DNA of 46,316 nucleotides from contig JAPLBA010000013.1 of NCBI GenBank assembly GCA_026393015.1, positions 1 to 46,316 on the forward strand, read 5' to 3'. The number at the start of each line of letters is the position of its first letter. The first letter of the stretch is position 1. A program made the position numbers and the translations under genes. The notes below the pieces were generated by a model. That model was not told the DNA's origin, searched no databases, and saw only the letters and a list, made by a program, of their open reading frames with translations. Positions 10,874 to 20,934 of the stretch are shown one piece after another. Source of the DNA: Actinomycetota bacterium. Lineage in GTDB: Bacteria > Actinomycetota > Actinomycetes > Nanopelagicales > Nanopelagicaceae.

Positions 10874-10885
10874 TAAGATAAGAAC
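10874..10885 (+). promoter_or_regulatory. Candidate -10 for leaderless PLDc_N-like gene mRNA
   Basis: TAAGAT (10874-10879), 6 nt, ATG 10886. Confidence 0.5.
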
Positions 10886-11131
10886 ATGCTACGAGTCCTG
10901 CCCATCCTCTTATCGCTTGGATTGACCATCTATGCGTTGCTCAATTGTGCCCAAAGCGACCAAGAGAAGATTCGCAACCTTCCTAAGTGGGCATGGCTAG
11001 TCCTGATCATTGTCTTCCAACTTGTCGGCTCGATCGCCTGGTTCATTGCCGGAAAACCACGTCAATTGCGCACTCGCCGTCCGCGAATTCTCCCGCCGGA
11101 TGACAATCCCGACTTCTTAGGATCTCTTTAA
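10886..11131 (+). CDS. Small membrane protein with PLD nuclease N-terminal (PLDc_N-like) domain
   Basis: 81 aa, two hydrophobic segments, NLPKWAWLVLIIVFQLVGSIAWFIAGKPR. Confidence 0.75.
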   Translation: MLRVLPILLSLGLTIYALLNCAQSDQEKIRNLPKWAWLVLIIVFQLVGSIAWFIAGKPRQLRTRRPRILPPDDNPDFLGSL

Positions 11132-11132
11132 G

Positions 11133-12020
11133 TTATTTGATTGACGCGTCGTAAATTGATTGCACCGCAGAATTAAGTGCCGCATCAAATTCTACATCAC
11201 TCTGTTGTGCAGAAAGACCCTCAGTGAGTGCACGTGAGAAACTTGCAATTACTCCGGCATTATTTGCCAGCATCTCATTTGCGAGCTCTCGGGCGTATCC
11301 ACCAGAGAGTGCAACAACGCGAACTACCCGCGCATGGTTTACAAGTGACGAATAAAAGCCAGCAATATCTGGAAGCGTGAGCTTGAGCATGACCTCTTGA
11401 TTCTCACCGAGCGCATCAAGATAAGCCAAAATCTCTTGACGCAGAATTGACTCTGCTTTGGCCTTATCCGGGCAGTTGATATCGACCTCAGGTTCGATTA
11501 TTGGAACTAATCCACCAGACCGGATTTGGGCACCGAAAGCGAACTGCTGAGCAACAATTGCCTTGATTCCCGCTTCGTCAGCTTGTTTAATTACCGAACG
11601 CATCTTGGTTCCAAAAACTCCGTGCGAAAGTGCACTCTTAATTCTGGTATCAAGTTCAGGAATAGGCTTCATAAGTTGAACGCCGTTTTCTTCGGCAGCT
11701 AATCCATTATCAACTTTGAGGAAGGCAACGATGCCCTTTTTCTGCCAAAGAAATTCAGCAGTTCCAATTCCATCAATCTTTCGATCCATGGTCATCTCAA
11801 AAAGAATGACTCCGATCACGCGAGAAGAGTCAAGTGAAGGACTCTTAATAATGCGGGTGCGCATCTCGTGAACCCGATCAAACATTTCAGAATCATTTGA
11901 ATACGAGCTCTCATCGAGGCCATAAAGGCTCAGCGCTTTCGGTGTACTGCCACCGCTTTGATCCAATGCACCAATAAAGCCCTTGCCAGATTTCATCTGA
12001 TCAAATTGCGCTACATCCAT
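11133..12020 (-). CDS. Class I fructose-bisphosphate aldolase
   Basis: [65 protein letters not shown]. Confidence 0.9.
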   Translation of the reverse strand: MDVAQFDQMKSGKGFIGALDQSGGSTPKALSLYGLDESSYSNDSEMFDRVHEMRTRIIKSPSLDSSRVIGVILFEMTMDRKIDGIGTAEFLWQKKGIVAFLKVDNGLAAEENGVQLMKPIPELDTRIKSALSHGVFGTKMRSVIKQADEAGIKAIVAQQFAFGAQIRSGGLVPIIEPEVDINCPDKAKAESILRQEILAYLDALGENQEVMLKLTLPDIAGFYSSLVNHARVVRVVALSGGYARELANEMLANNAGVIASFSRALTEGLSAQQSDVEFDAALNSAVQSIYDASIK

Positions 12021-12096
12021 TTGTATCCTTACATCCCCTATTTTTGCCGTCCATTTACTCTACTTCGAAGAGAGGAAAGCTGGTGCAGATCTTGAT

Positions 12097-13011
12097 CTAG
12101 AGTCCAGAATATGTATGTTTTCCACTGCCCCATACGTTGACATATACATAATTAAAGAGGAATGAGGAGCCCGCCAAGAGGCAGAGCCAGGCTGCTCGAC
12201 GTCCTTTCCAGCCCGCGGTGGCGCGCGCGTGCAGATAGGCCGCGTAGGCGACCCACGTAATGAAAGCCCAGGTCTCCTTGGGGTCCCAACCCCAGTAACG
12301 TCCCCAAGCAGATTCTGCCCAGATAGCGCCCGCGATGACGGCGAAGGTCCAGAGCGGAAAGACGAATGCCACCAACCGGTAGCAGAGTCGATCAAGAGCC
12401 TCGAGGGAGGGAATCTTGAGAGCCCATGCCGGACGTGGACCACGAGATTCCACACGATCCAGATAGAGATAGGCGCCAGCGACCGCATTTGCAAGCAGGA
12501 AGACGCCGCCCGAAATCACCGCAGCGGAAACGTGGATCACCAACCACGTTGATTTCAAGGCCGGTACAAGTGGCGCGGTGGGGACATAGAGCAGAGTGAT
12601 TGCAGTGCCCAACGTCATTAAGACTGCGAAGGTGACTACCAACGTGAGCCAACGAAGTGAATGGCGCCGAAGTAAGAGGAGGAACATTCCGGTGACGGCG
12701 ACTGAACCAGTCGTAGAGAACTCGTACATATTTCCCCACGGGACGCGATGGGCAGAAATACCGCGTGCGATTACGCCAGCAAAATGAAGGGCAAATGCAA
12801 GAGATGTAAGTGCGATGGCAATCCGGCCCCAGCGCTCGCTCTTTGAGTCGTCAGCAGGTGGGGCACTTTCTCCCGAGGTAGTGACGAGAACTTTTGCGCC
12901 CTTCACGTTGATTGCCACTTCGAGAGCGGCCGAGATCATGGCGAGCGTGTACACAATCATCGCCGCATAAACCAAGTAATTACTTGAGTAGGCCCAACTT
13001 GTACTTGTCAC
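12097..13011 (-). CDS. ccsB: c-type cytochrome biogenesis protein CcsB (CcsA/CcmC family)
   Basis: Multi-TM; WAESAWGRYWGWDPKETWAFITWVAYAAYLH tryptophan-rich heme-handling motif. Confidence 0.92.
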   Translation of the reverse strand: MTSTSWAYSSNYLVYAAMIVYTLAMISAALEVAINVKGAKVLVTTSGESAPPADDSKSERWGRIAIALTSLAFALHFAGVIARGISAHRVPWGNMYEFSTTGSVAVTGMFLLLLRRHSLRWLTLVVTFAVLMTLGTAITLLYVPTAPLVPALKSTWLVIHVSAAVISGGVFLLANAVAGAYLYLDRVESRGPRPAWALKIPSLEALDRLCYRLVAFVFPLWTFAVIAGAIWAESAWGRYWGWDPKETWAFITWVAYAAYLHARATAGWKGRRAAWLCLLAGSSFLFNYVYVNVWGSGKHTYSGL

Positions 13012-14516
13012 CGAACTTCTCCCTCAGCGGTAAGCGCATTCCAGAAATCGTTCATCTCTGCTTCAAATCCCTCGTACTCCTGGCGGGTTAAACCAGCGAT
13101 AGATATAACCGTAGCGCCATCTTCGTCCCGGCGCGCACGCACCCAGAGGCGGCGACGCTTCACAAAGAGAGTGGCCAAGAGCCCCAAAATCGCCAACACG
13201 CTGCCGACAAGCGCTACTTCCTTGCCAGGATCGCGTACTACCTGCAGATTCACCCACCGGACCCATCCCTGGAAAGTGATGGAGCCCACGCCCTCGGGAA
13301 GCGTCCAACTTTCGCCAACTGAGAGTTGCTTGAGACCAATCCGAGTCATCTTGGTGGTGTCGAGTCGATAGACCGATTGTGGGATGCCCCTATCTAAACC
13401 AAGATCACCCGTCCAAGCCGAAAGCAGCAATCTAGGTTCGACCGCGTCTGGAAATGTAGAGAAACCACCGCGCACTTTGTCCATCATGGCTGTCGGAAGA
13501 AAAGTTCCGATAAAACCTAACTGGGTGGGGGTTGCATCTGGAAGTTTGATAGCTCCGGTAGAAGTGAGGTTGGCATCTTGCGGAAGAAATACCACCGGTC
13601 CATTCATGACTATATTTCCGGCGCCATCCCTCACAGTTACTACAGGTGCATATCCGTTAGCTTGCAAATAAATATTTGTAGAACCAAAACTTAATGGATG
13701 ATTGACTTGAATGAGTTCTCTCCTTGGCGCCCCATTCGATTCGCGAGCAGTCGCATAGAGTTTGTAATCGATTGGCGCGCCAGTTGCTAAGTCATATGTG
13801 GGGACGAACCGATCTATCTTAAGAGTAAACGGTGCCAACTTTCGAAGATCGAATTTGCTTCCATTGGTGAGATTGTCATAAGAAGTAGCACTATTCATGA
13901 ACGTGTCACCTTCAACATCTATTGCTTCGCCCTTTGCTCCATATCCAGCCGCCACCCCCATCGCCACCAAGAAGAGGATGAGTGAAAGATGAAAAAGTAC
14001 GTTTCCGCTCTCGCGTAAATACCCCTTCTCGGCAGAAACAGCATCGCTTTCTCGTTCCCAGCGAAAGTGATGCTTCTTAAACCATTCTTGTGCATGATCA
14101 AGAATTTCATCCGGTTGCGCCGCACTTTGAGCACTCCTTGGGAATGTGAGGCGATCAAGATTTTGCGGTGTCTTCGGCGGCCTAGCGGAAAGGGCTCGAA
14201 TGTGGATGAGCATGCGCGGAATGACACATCCGATCAGTGAAATGAAGAGCAGGATGTATATGGCGCTAAACCATGGTGATCCGTAAACGTTGAAAAGGCT
14301 CAATCTTTCGAGCCACTTTGCTGCGCCCACATGTGTCAGCACATATTCGTTTACGGCTATTGGGTTTTGATTTCGCTGTGGCAGCAGAGAGCCTGGGATC
14401 GAAGCTACAGCTAGCAACATAAGGAGAATGAGTGCCGTCTTCATACTTGTAAGTTGGCGCCAGAACCACCTCAATCCACCAACCCCACCCAAATCAACCG
14501 GCGTAATCTCACTCAC
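13008..14516 (-). CDS. resB: Cytochrome c biogenesis protein ResB
   Basis: WRQLTSMKTALILLMLLAVASIPGSLLPQRNQNP; adjacent to CcsB with 4-bp overlap. Confidence 0.92.
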   Translation of the reverse strand: MSEITPVDLGGVGGLRWFWRQLTSMKTALILLMLLAVASIPGSLLPQRNQNPIAVNEYVLTHVGAAKWLERLSLFNVYGSPWFSAIYILLFISLIGCVIPRMLIHIRALSARPPKTPQNLDRLTFPRSAQSAAQPDEILDHAQEWFKKHHFRWERESDAVSAEKGYLRESGNVLFHLSLILFLVAMGVAAGYGAKGEAIDVEGDTFMNSATSYDNLTNGSKFDLRKLAPFTLKIDRFVPTYDLATGAPIDYKLYATARESNGAPRRELIQVNHPLSFGSTNIYLQANGYAPVVTVRDGAGNIVMNGPVVFLPQDANLTSTGAIKLPDATPTQLGFIGTFLPTAMMDKVRGGFSTFPDAVEPRLLLSAWTGDLGLDRGIPQSVYRLDTTKMTRIGLKQLSVGESWTLPEGVGSITFQGWVRWVNLQVVRDPGKEVALVGSVLAILGLLATLFVKRRRLWVRARRDEDGATVISIAGLTRQEYEGFEAEMNDFWNALTAEGEVR

Positions 14517-15262
14517 TAGAGCACCGGATTAAATCCGCTAAAGGAAGTACGTAGGAAGATGGTGAAGCTATCCCAAAGGCCAGTGACCTCAAGTAATCCG
14601 ATGAGAATCAAAATAATGCCACCGATGATAGAAATGAGCCGAGCATGTTTACGAAAGAATGCCAGCCGCACCATCGCGCTTTGGAAGAGCACACCCGCGA
14701 GGATAAAAGGGATTCCAATTCCAAGTGAGAAAAATCCAGCAAGTATTGCTCCGCGAAGTGCACTTGCCTGCGTGGTAGCCATGCCCAGGATTGTCGAGAT
14801 CACCGGACCAAGGCAGGGAGTCCAACCCAGTCCGAAGAGCACTCCCAGCAGTGGAGCTCCCCAGAGTCCACCATCGGTACGCATCTTTGGACGCCATTGC
14901 CAAGTCTGTTTAAAGACCCCTGCAAAGAGTAGCCCCATGAGAATTGTCACTACGCCAAGTATCTTCGTGATCACACTCTGGTGCTTAGCCAATAGCAAAC
15001 CAAGACCACCGAAGAGCGAACCGTAACTCACGAATACCAAAGTGAATCCCACGACAAAGAAGAGTGAGCCAAGAAATACTCGCAAGCGCGCACGTTTAGA
15101 AGTGGCGCTCACTGCACTTAAACCAGCAGCGAAGGAAAGGTATCCGGGAACTAGTGGTAATACACAAGGCGAGAGAAAGGAGACGAGACCAACAAGTAAG
15201 GCAATCGGTATGGCAAGAAAAAGTGATCCATCAATCACGGTGTTGGAAAAATTTGTGATCAT
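14516..15262 (-). CDS. ccdA: Cytochrome c biogenesis protein CcdA
   Basis: GLVSFLSPCVLPLVPGYLSFAAG, FGLGWTPCLGPVISTIL; multi-TM DsbD family. Confidence 0.93.
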   Translation of the reverse strand: MITNFSNTVIDGSLFLAIPIALLVGLVSFLSPCVLPLVPGYLSFAAGLSAVSATSKRARLRVFLGSLFFVVGFTLVFVSYGSLFGGLGLLLAKHQSVITKILGVVTILMGLLFAGVFKQTWQWRPKMRTDGGLWGAPLLGVLFGLGWTPCLGPVISTILGMATTQASALRGAILAGFFSLGIGIPFILAGVLFQSAMVRLAFFRKHARLISIIGGIILILIGLLEVTGLWDSFTIFLRTSFSGFNPVL

Positions 15263-15798
15263 TCCGCCAAGACCTTATTAAGCAATTCTTGTAGTCCAGC
15301 CACGGTTACTTCGCCGGATATACGGGCAGCAATTCGGTTGCTGGAATCAAGAATGACTGTAGAAGGAATTGCATTCGGGGGGAGTGTTTTTCCAAACTTC
15401 AAAATCAGATCGTCGTCGTGAATCGTTGGATAAGTAATCTTGAACCGACGGAGAAATGCACGAGCGGCATCGTCGTCATCTCTTGTAAGCAATCCGAGGA
15501 AATGAACGTTTGGATATTGCACCGAAATTGCCTGAAGTGTGGGTGCTTCTGCCCGGCATGGCCCGCACCATGAGGCCCACACATTGAGCACACTCACTCC
15601 TCTGAGTTGAGGAACCGGCGCGCCATCTAATCCGGTTCCGGATATCTCCGGCGCCCGTACCCGGTCTTGAGGATCGATGAAAGTAATCGCACCATTTCCG
15701 GCTACATATGAAGAACCGTTACCCGGAGCTGAAGTCCCTGCACCACAACTTACGAGCAGAGTTGAGAGCATTACAAACGGGAGAAACCGTTTCATCAT
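15259..15798 (-). CDS. TlpA/ResA-type thiol-disulfide oxidoreductase lipoprotein
   Basis: Lipobox-like LLVSCGAG, then LNVWASWCGPCRAEAP and IPSTVILD. Confidence 0.93.
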   Translation of the reverse strand: MMKRFLPFVMLSTLLVSCGAGTSAPGNGSSYVAGNGAITFIDPQDRVRAPEISGTGLDGAPVPQLRGVSVLNVWASWCGPCRAEAPTLQAISVQYPNVHFLGLLTRDDDDAARAFLRRFKITYPTIHDDDLILKFGKTLPPNAIPSTVILDSSNRIAARISGEVTVAGLQELLNKVLAE

Positions 15799-16406
15799 GG
15801 TAAGAGATCCCGTGCAGGTTCGCTGTATCGCAGATCTGTCACGTTTCCTTCATTATCAAAAACAATTGAAGTAACAGAAGCAAGCGAGCACTCTCGTTTC
15901 CGAGGGTCATGAAAGAAAGGTCGACCCTCAATCGATGACCGAAGAATCCAAATCGGTAGTTGGTGCGAAACGCAGAGCGCTTCATGCCCATCAGCGGCCA
16001 GGCGGGCGGCTTGAGCCGCAGCCATCATGCGCGCCAGTACTTCTTTGTACGGCTCACCCCACGAGGGTTTCCAAGGGTTCCACAAATGGCGCCAAGCGCT
16101 CGGTTTGCGAAGAACGCCATCTCCCACAGAGAAACGTTCGCCCTCAAAGATATTTAAGGATTCAATGAGTCGATCGTCAGTAGTAATGCTGATGCCTTTG
16201 CGAAGAGCGAGCGGGCTCGCAGTTTGTTGCGCGCGCTCTAAGGACGAGGCATGCACCGAAGTAATATCTTTTTCAACGCTCCACTCGCCGAGGCGCTCGG
16301 CCATCGCTAATCCGCGGTCTGAAAGTCGAAACCCGGGCAGGCGTCCGTAGAGCACCTTGGTCGGGTTGAAGACCTCGCCGTGTCGAAGGAAGTGCACGAT
16401 AGTCAC
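15795..16406 (-). CDS. Histidine phosphatase family protein
   Basis: TIVHFLRHGEVFNP catalytic RHG, SSLERAQQTA, EALCVSHQLPI; GTG start. Confidence 0.88.
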   Translation of the reverse strand: MTIVHFLRHGEVFNPTKVLYGRLPGFRLSDRGLAMAERLGEWSVEKDITSVHASSLERAQQTASPLALRKGISITTDDRLIESLNIFEGERFSVGDGVLRKPSAWRHLWNPWKPSWGEPYKEVLARMMAAAQAARLAADGHEALCVSHQLPIWILRSSIEGRPFFHDPRKRECSLASVTSIVFDNEGNVTDLRYSEPARDLLP

Positions 16407-16452
16407 AGGTCAAGAGTAGTTGAATTTGTAAGCCCCTTCAGAAGTAATCCTT

Positions 16453-16464
16453 TAGGCTGTCCAA
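16453..16464 (+). promoter_or_regulatory. Candidate -10 for leaderless HAD-IB hydrolase mRNA
   Basis: TAGGCT (16453-16458), 6 nt, GTG 16465. Confidence 0.5.
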
Positions 16465-17241
16465 GTGACCATCCCTGAGAGCCCACCGAGCCCAGGACCT
16501 GCCTCGGGGCGAATCGCCTTCTTCGATGTCGACAACACCATGCTCCGTGGTTCAACGCTCTTTCTCATGGCCCGAGGTCTCTATAAACGCGGTTTTTTTG
16601 CACCCCGGGAACTCACTCAATATGCCCTCGCCCAGCTCCGATTTCGAATCAGTGGCAAGGAACGCAAAGGTGAAATGGTTCACATCCGCGAGAGTGCGCT
16701 TGCCTTTATCAAAGGCCAACGCGTCTCACAGCTCGGCGAAATTGCTGAAGAGATCTACGAAGAACGGATCAAGGAAGCTATTTGGAATGGAACTCTTGAT
16801 CTAGCGAGAGCTCATCTCGCAGCGGGTGATGAGGTGTGGTTAGTGACTGCCACTCCGATCGAAGTGGCGAACGTGATGGTGGAGCGCCTCGGACTGAGTG
16901 GGGCGCTTGGAACAGTGGCTGAATCCAAGGATGGTATTTATACCGGCTTTCTTGTCGGCGAACTTTTACATGGAGGAGCCAAAGCAGCGGCAGTGGCAAA
17001 ATTGGCCGAGAGTCGCCGAGTTGATTTGGCTAATTGTGTCGCGTACTCAGATAGCGCAAACGACCTGCCAATGCTCAACGCAGTAGGTGAGCCACACGTG
17101 ATTAACCCAGACTCAAAGTTGCGCCGCTACGCAAAGCGAGCCGATTGGCCAATTCACGATTTCCGCCATGCGCGTCGGATCGTGCGAATACTGGCACCCT
17201 GGCTAGCAATCGTGGGAATCATCGTCGCGGCCCGCGGCTAG
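16465..17241 (+). CDS. HAD-IB family hydrolase (SerB-like)
   Basis: IAFFDVDNTMLRGSTLF, WLVTATPIEVA, YSDSANDLPMLNAVGEPHVINPDSKLRRYA. Confidence 0.9.
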   Translation: MTIPESPPSPGPASGRIAFFDVDNTMLRGSTLFLMARGLYKRGFFAPRELTQYALAQLRFRISGKERKGEMVHIRESALAFIKGQRVSQLGEIAEEIYEERIKEAIWNGTLDLARAHLAAGDEVWLVTATPIEVANVMVERLGLSGALGTVAESKDGIYTGFLVGELLHGGAKAAAVAKLAESRRVDLANCVAYSDSANDLPMLNAVGEPHVINPDSKLRRYAKRADWPIHDFRHARRIVRILAPWLAIVGIIVAARG

Positions 17242-17287
17242 CCCGGAGTTTTATCCCCTCTCACTTTGCCGGTATCGTTAGACGGTT

Positions 17288-19477
17288 ATGTCAAAGCCTG
17301 CACACCGCTCCTTCGCCGACGACCTCCGTGGTCGCGATGATGCCGCATTGGCTGCCCTGTTAGCTGCTCGCCCAGACTTGCTCTCACCAGTGCCACCAGA
17401 CATCAGCGCCCTGGCCGCACGAGCAAATTCCACCCCGAGCATTTCCCGAGCTCTAGATTCGCTCAATCAATGGGAATTAGAAGCGTTAGAACTTATGGCT
17501 TGTCTGGAAGAGCCAGTTTCGCTCAAAGATGTCGAATTTTATACAGGCGTTCCATCATCGAGTGTGGTCTCCCACCTCTATCGAATCTGCCTAATCTATA
17601 AAGACGAAGGTGCCTACCGAATTCCTCGCGGTGTACGAGATACTTTTGGTCCGGAACTATGTGGCCTTGGGCCGCGCCTCGGAAGTCGCATCGAGAAAAT
17701 TGATTTAAAGAAGGCGCCCGAGGCATCACAAGACATGTTGAAGAAACTCACCTGGGGGCCACCACGCGGCAGCATTAAGGATGTTAAGAATCCCGGACCT
17801 GGAATGCAATGGTTGTTAGATCAAGCAATTCTTGTCATCGCCGATTCGCATCACGTCATGCTTCCTGCGGAGCATGCAATTGCGTTACGTGGGGATAAAG
17901 TCCATCACGAGTATCACTCAGTTAAACCTTTACTCATTGGCGAAAGCGTGAAAGATGCAGATCGCGCTGGCGCTCATGAAGCCGCTGCCTTCTTAATGTG
18001 GGTTGAGGATCTATTAGAAGCCTGGTCGCGCGAACCTGGAAGCGCTTTACGCAGCGGCGGGATGAGTATTCGCGAACTTAAGCGCGTTGCCCAACTCTTG
18101 GGAGTGACCGAAGCGTGCGCGGCATTTGTGGCCGAGAGCGCATTCGCCATCGGACTCGTCTCTATCGATCTTGATGACCGCATCATGCCGACGAGTGCAT
18201 ACGATCTTTGGCTCGCACGAACTCCAGTAGAAAGATGGAGAGAGATTGCTGCCCACTGGCTCATTACTTCTCGAGCCGCGGGACTCTGTACTCCGAAAGA
18301 AGGTAAAGGTGTCGCTCCCCTAGGGCCTGAGTTAGACCGCGCCGCCGCGCCTGGACTGCGCACACTTACTCTCGAGTTACTCGCGACACATGCTGATCTT
18401 GCACCCACTCTCGATTCACTCATCGAATTAGTAGCGTGGAACCGCCCGCGGAGAGCAAAACATTTGCAAGCCGAGTTTGTGGAGTGGACAGTGCGTGAGG
18501 CCCATTGGCTTGGGATTACTGGCCGCGGAGCATTCACTTCATTTGCTGAGCAATTGATTGCTGACGAAGAACCAACTCTGCTCGCTACCCAACTCCCACC
18601 GTTGATCGATCATGTTCTCCTCCAAGGAGATCACACCGCTATTGCACCTGGACCTCTCTACCCAGAAATCTTTCGCGAAATATCCTCTATGGCAGAAGTG
18701 GAGAGCAGGGGTACAGCAACCGTTTTTAGATTCTCTGAAAAATCATTACGCCATGCGCTCGACGTAGGCTACGACGCGGAAAAAATCGAGGCCTTCATAA
18801 AAAGAGTTTCTAAAACCGAGGTGCCCCAGTCGCTCACCTATCAAATTCATGACATCGCCAAGAGGTATGGGCGCCTCCGGGTGGGATCTGTGCACTCTTA
18901 CTTGCGGTGCGATGACGAAGCGATACTTGCCGAAGCTATGCAAGATAAACGCCTCGTTGCTCTCGAACTTCGTCGCCTAGCACCCACCGTGATCATTTCG
19001 CCAGCTCCGCTTGAAGAAGTATTGGAGACGCTTCGCTCACATGGATATGCACCCGCCGCTGAAGGTAGAGACGGAATGACAACTCTTACTTCGCCGTCCG
19101 CTAAGAGGTCCAAATCCAGGCCACGACCACCCCGCCTCATTGGCGACTATTCGCTGCCAACACCCGAGTTACTCACCGTCGCATTGCGCGCACTACGTGC
19201 GGGTGAACATGTCTCAACACATCAACGTACTCTTCCTCAACTCGCAAAGACTCCGAGAACCACTGCAAGTGAAACTTTACGTTTTCTCCAAGAAATGAGC
19301 GGTACCGGCGGATCACTGTGGATCGGATACGCAGATACCGACGGCGGCCTGACACACAGAATCATCGAACCGATGGCTATCGCTGCCGGATATGTCACCG
19401 CATTTGATCAGCTCTCCGGGGAAATTAAGCGCTTCGCTATCGCTCGCATTTCTGGCGTCGCAGCAATCGATCAATGA
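17288..19477 (+). CDS. Helicase-associated protein (XPB/Ssl2 N-terminal domain-like)
   Basis: 729 aa; matches the conserved actinobacterial partner of XPB helicase (EALELMACLEEPVS, FRFSEKSLRHALDVGYDAEKIEAFIKRVSKTEVPQSLTYQIHDIAKRYGRLRVGS). The latter region resembles HALDAGYDAEQVIDILIRYSRYAVPHAL...DTMSRYGRLRL in the XPB gene at 23974. Confidence 0.85.
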   Translation: MSKPAHRSFADDLRGRDDAALAALLAARPDLLSPVPPDISALAARANSTPSISRALDSLNQWELEALELMACLEEPVSLKDVEFYTGVPSSSVVSHLYRICLIYKDEGAYRIPRGVRDTFGPELCGLGPRLGSRIEKIDLKKAPEASQDMLKKLTWGPPRGSIKDVKNPGPGMQWLLDQAILVIADSHHVMLPAEHAIALRGDKVHHEYHSVKPLLIGESVKDADRAGAHEAAAFLMWVEDLLEAWSREPGSALRSGGMSIRELKRVAQLLGVTEACAAFVAESAFAIGLVSIDLDDRIMPTSAYDLWLARTPVERWREIAAHWLITSRAAGLCTPKEGKGVAPLGPELDRAAAPGLRTLTLELLATHADLAPTLDSLIELVAWNRPRRAKHLQAEFVEWTVREAHWLGITGRGAFTSFAEQLIADEEPTLLATQLPPLIDHVLLQGDHTAIAPGPLYPEIFREISSMAEVESRGTATVFRFSEKSLRHALDVGYDAEKIEAFIKRVSKTEVPQSLTYQIHDIAKRYGRLRVGSVHSYLRCDDEAILAEAMQDKRLVALELRRLAPTVIISPAPLEEVLETLRSHGYAPAAEGRDGMTTLTSPSAKRSKSRPRPPRLIGDYSLPTPELLTVALRALRAGEHVSTHQRTLPQLAKTPRTTASETLRFLQEMSGTGGSLWIGYADTDGGLTHRIIEPMAIAAGYVTAFDQLSGEIKRFAIARISGVAAIDQ

Positions 19478-19525
19478 CTCAATATTTCTGAAGCAATAAG
19501 TGAAATTGAAAACCCGAACTCTTAC

Positions 19526-20791
19526 TTAACCCTTCACCACAAATTTATCCTCGGGCAGAATTTCTGGGATTCCGGAGATCACGGTAAAGAGATCATAAGA
19601 AGTCAATCCCGGATCACCTTGCTTATCAAAATCTACCTCCGACCAAGCCCCCACATAAGTTGCCGGTTTACCAGCGGCAATCGTCTTCACCGCTGCATCA
19701 AGTTTCTGCCAAGAACACTTGGTTCCTTTTGGACCAGAGACTTTCCTGAGCGCCGTAATCAAATCCTTGGTAGCCACACTTTTGGCGGAGACACTTGCCA
19801 AGCACGCTAGAACCGCAGCATCGTATGCAAGGGGCTCGTACCCCGTAAAAGTAAGGTCAGGAAATTTTGACTCGAATAGAGTTTGGAATGAATCCTGATT
19901 TTCCCCAGCGAATGTTGATGTTACTCCCCGCATACCTTCCACATACTTGGCACCGATAGAGGCAATGAGTGCCTTCGAGTTTAAAATATCTGTAGTAAAG
20001 GTGTTCTCGGGGTACCATTTCCCGGTGCTCGATAACGCCCGAACTAAATCACTGATCGTGCTTTGATTGTCGACCAATAGCCAACCGTCTGGAGCACCAT
20101 CGACTAGTTGCGCTGCCTGAGGTTTTAATGATGTTACATCAGAATTCCAACTTACTTCGGCGCCTATTTTTCCACCATTTGCGATCCAGGCTGCTTTAAA
20201 ATCTGCCACGAGAGCTTTATCGAAATCAGTTACAAGACTTCCAACATTGATTGTTGCATCTTCACCCAAGTTCAAAGCCATTGATGCAACCAAAGCTTTG
20301 GCTTGCTTGAGATCTGACGGGAAAGTTCTAAACAAAGTGTCCTTATCGGCCAAACTTGTAATGTTCTTGCTCGACGATAGTGGGCTAATCAAAATGACGT
20401 TATTAGGAACCGTGACTGCTTTCGCGATAGCCAAAGTAACGGAAGATGCCATGGATCCGATAACAACGTTGGCCTTCTTCGTCTTAACAAGTTTGGTTGC
20501 TGCAGCTACGCCTCCCGCTGCGCTCGTTTGGTCATCCTCGCTCCCAGCTAAGGTGCAGGACCCAGTCAACTTATTCTTCTTTATTGCAGCATTGACTTGA
20601 GAAATTCCTAATGCTGCGGCGCTTGCGAGTGAAGGACCGTATCCCTCAAGTTCACCAGTAAGCGGAAATACAGTGCCCACCTTGAGTGCGGCGGCGGCGG
20701 TCTTTGCCTCTGCAGGAATAACCGGGAGAATTAATCCAGTTGCGGACAAAAGTGCCACAGCAACCCTGAACTTAACAATGGATTTCATCAT
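19526..20791 (-). CDS. ABC transporter substrate-binding protein (branched-chain amino acid type, Peripla_BP_6-like)
   Basis: Signal peptide; KVGTVFPLTGELEGYGPSLASAAALGISQVNAA, VIGSMASSVTLAIA, ILISPLSSSKNIT, FTGYEPLAYDAAVLA. No permease or ATPase adjacent. Confidence 0.85.
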   Translation of the reverse strand: MMKSIVKFRVAVALLSATGLILPVIPAEAKTAAAALKVGTVFPLTGELEGYGPSLASAAALGISQVNAAIKKNKLTGSCTLAGSEDDQTSAAGGVAAATKLVKTKKANVVIGSMASSVTLAIAKAVTVPNNVILISPLSSSKNITSLADKDTLFRTFPSDLKQAKALVASMALNLGEDATINVGSLVTDFDKALVADFKAAWIANGGKIGAEVSWNSDVTSLKPQAAQLVDGAPDGWLLVDNQSTISDLVRALSSTGKWYPENTFTTDILNSKALIASIGAKYVEGMRGVTSTFAGENQDSFQTLFESKFPDLTFTGYEPLAYDAAVLACLASVSAKSVATKDLITALRKVSGPKGTKCSWQKLDAAVKTIAAGKPATYVGAWSEVDFDKQGDPGLTSYDLFTVISGIPEILPEDKFVVKG

Positions 20792-20934
20792 CCGCCTCCC
20801 AGGAGCCCACTTTGATCTTTGAAGTGTACCTCAAGAGAAAACTCTCCAACACAGAACTCTCCCTACAATTAATTTCCCGATACCTTACATGAGCCAAATT
20901 TTATGCCGAAATCTTCGACGGTAAAGTACGGATA

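Noticed and set aside
14559-15026. 155-aa plus-strand ORF
   Set aside because: Antisense to ccdA; composition typical of a shadow ORF.
17974-18537. 187-aa minus-strand ORF
   Set aside because: Antisense to the helicase-associated gene, no motifs.
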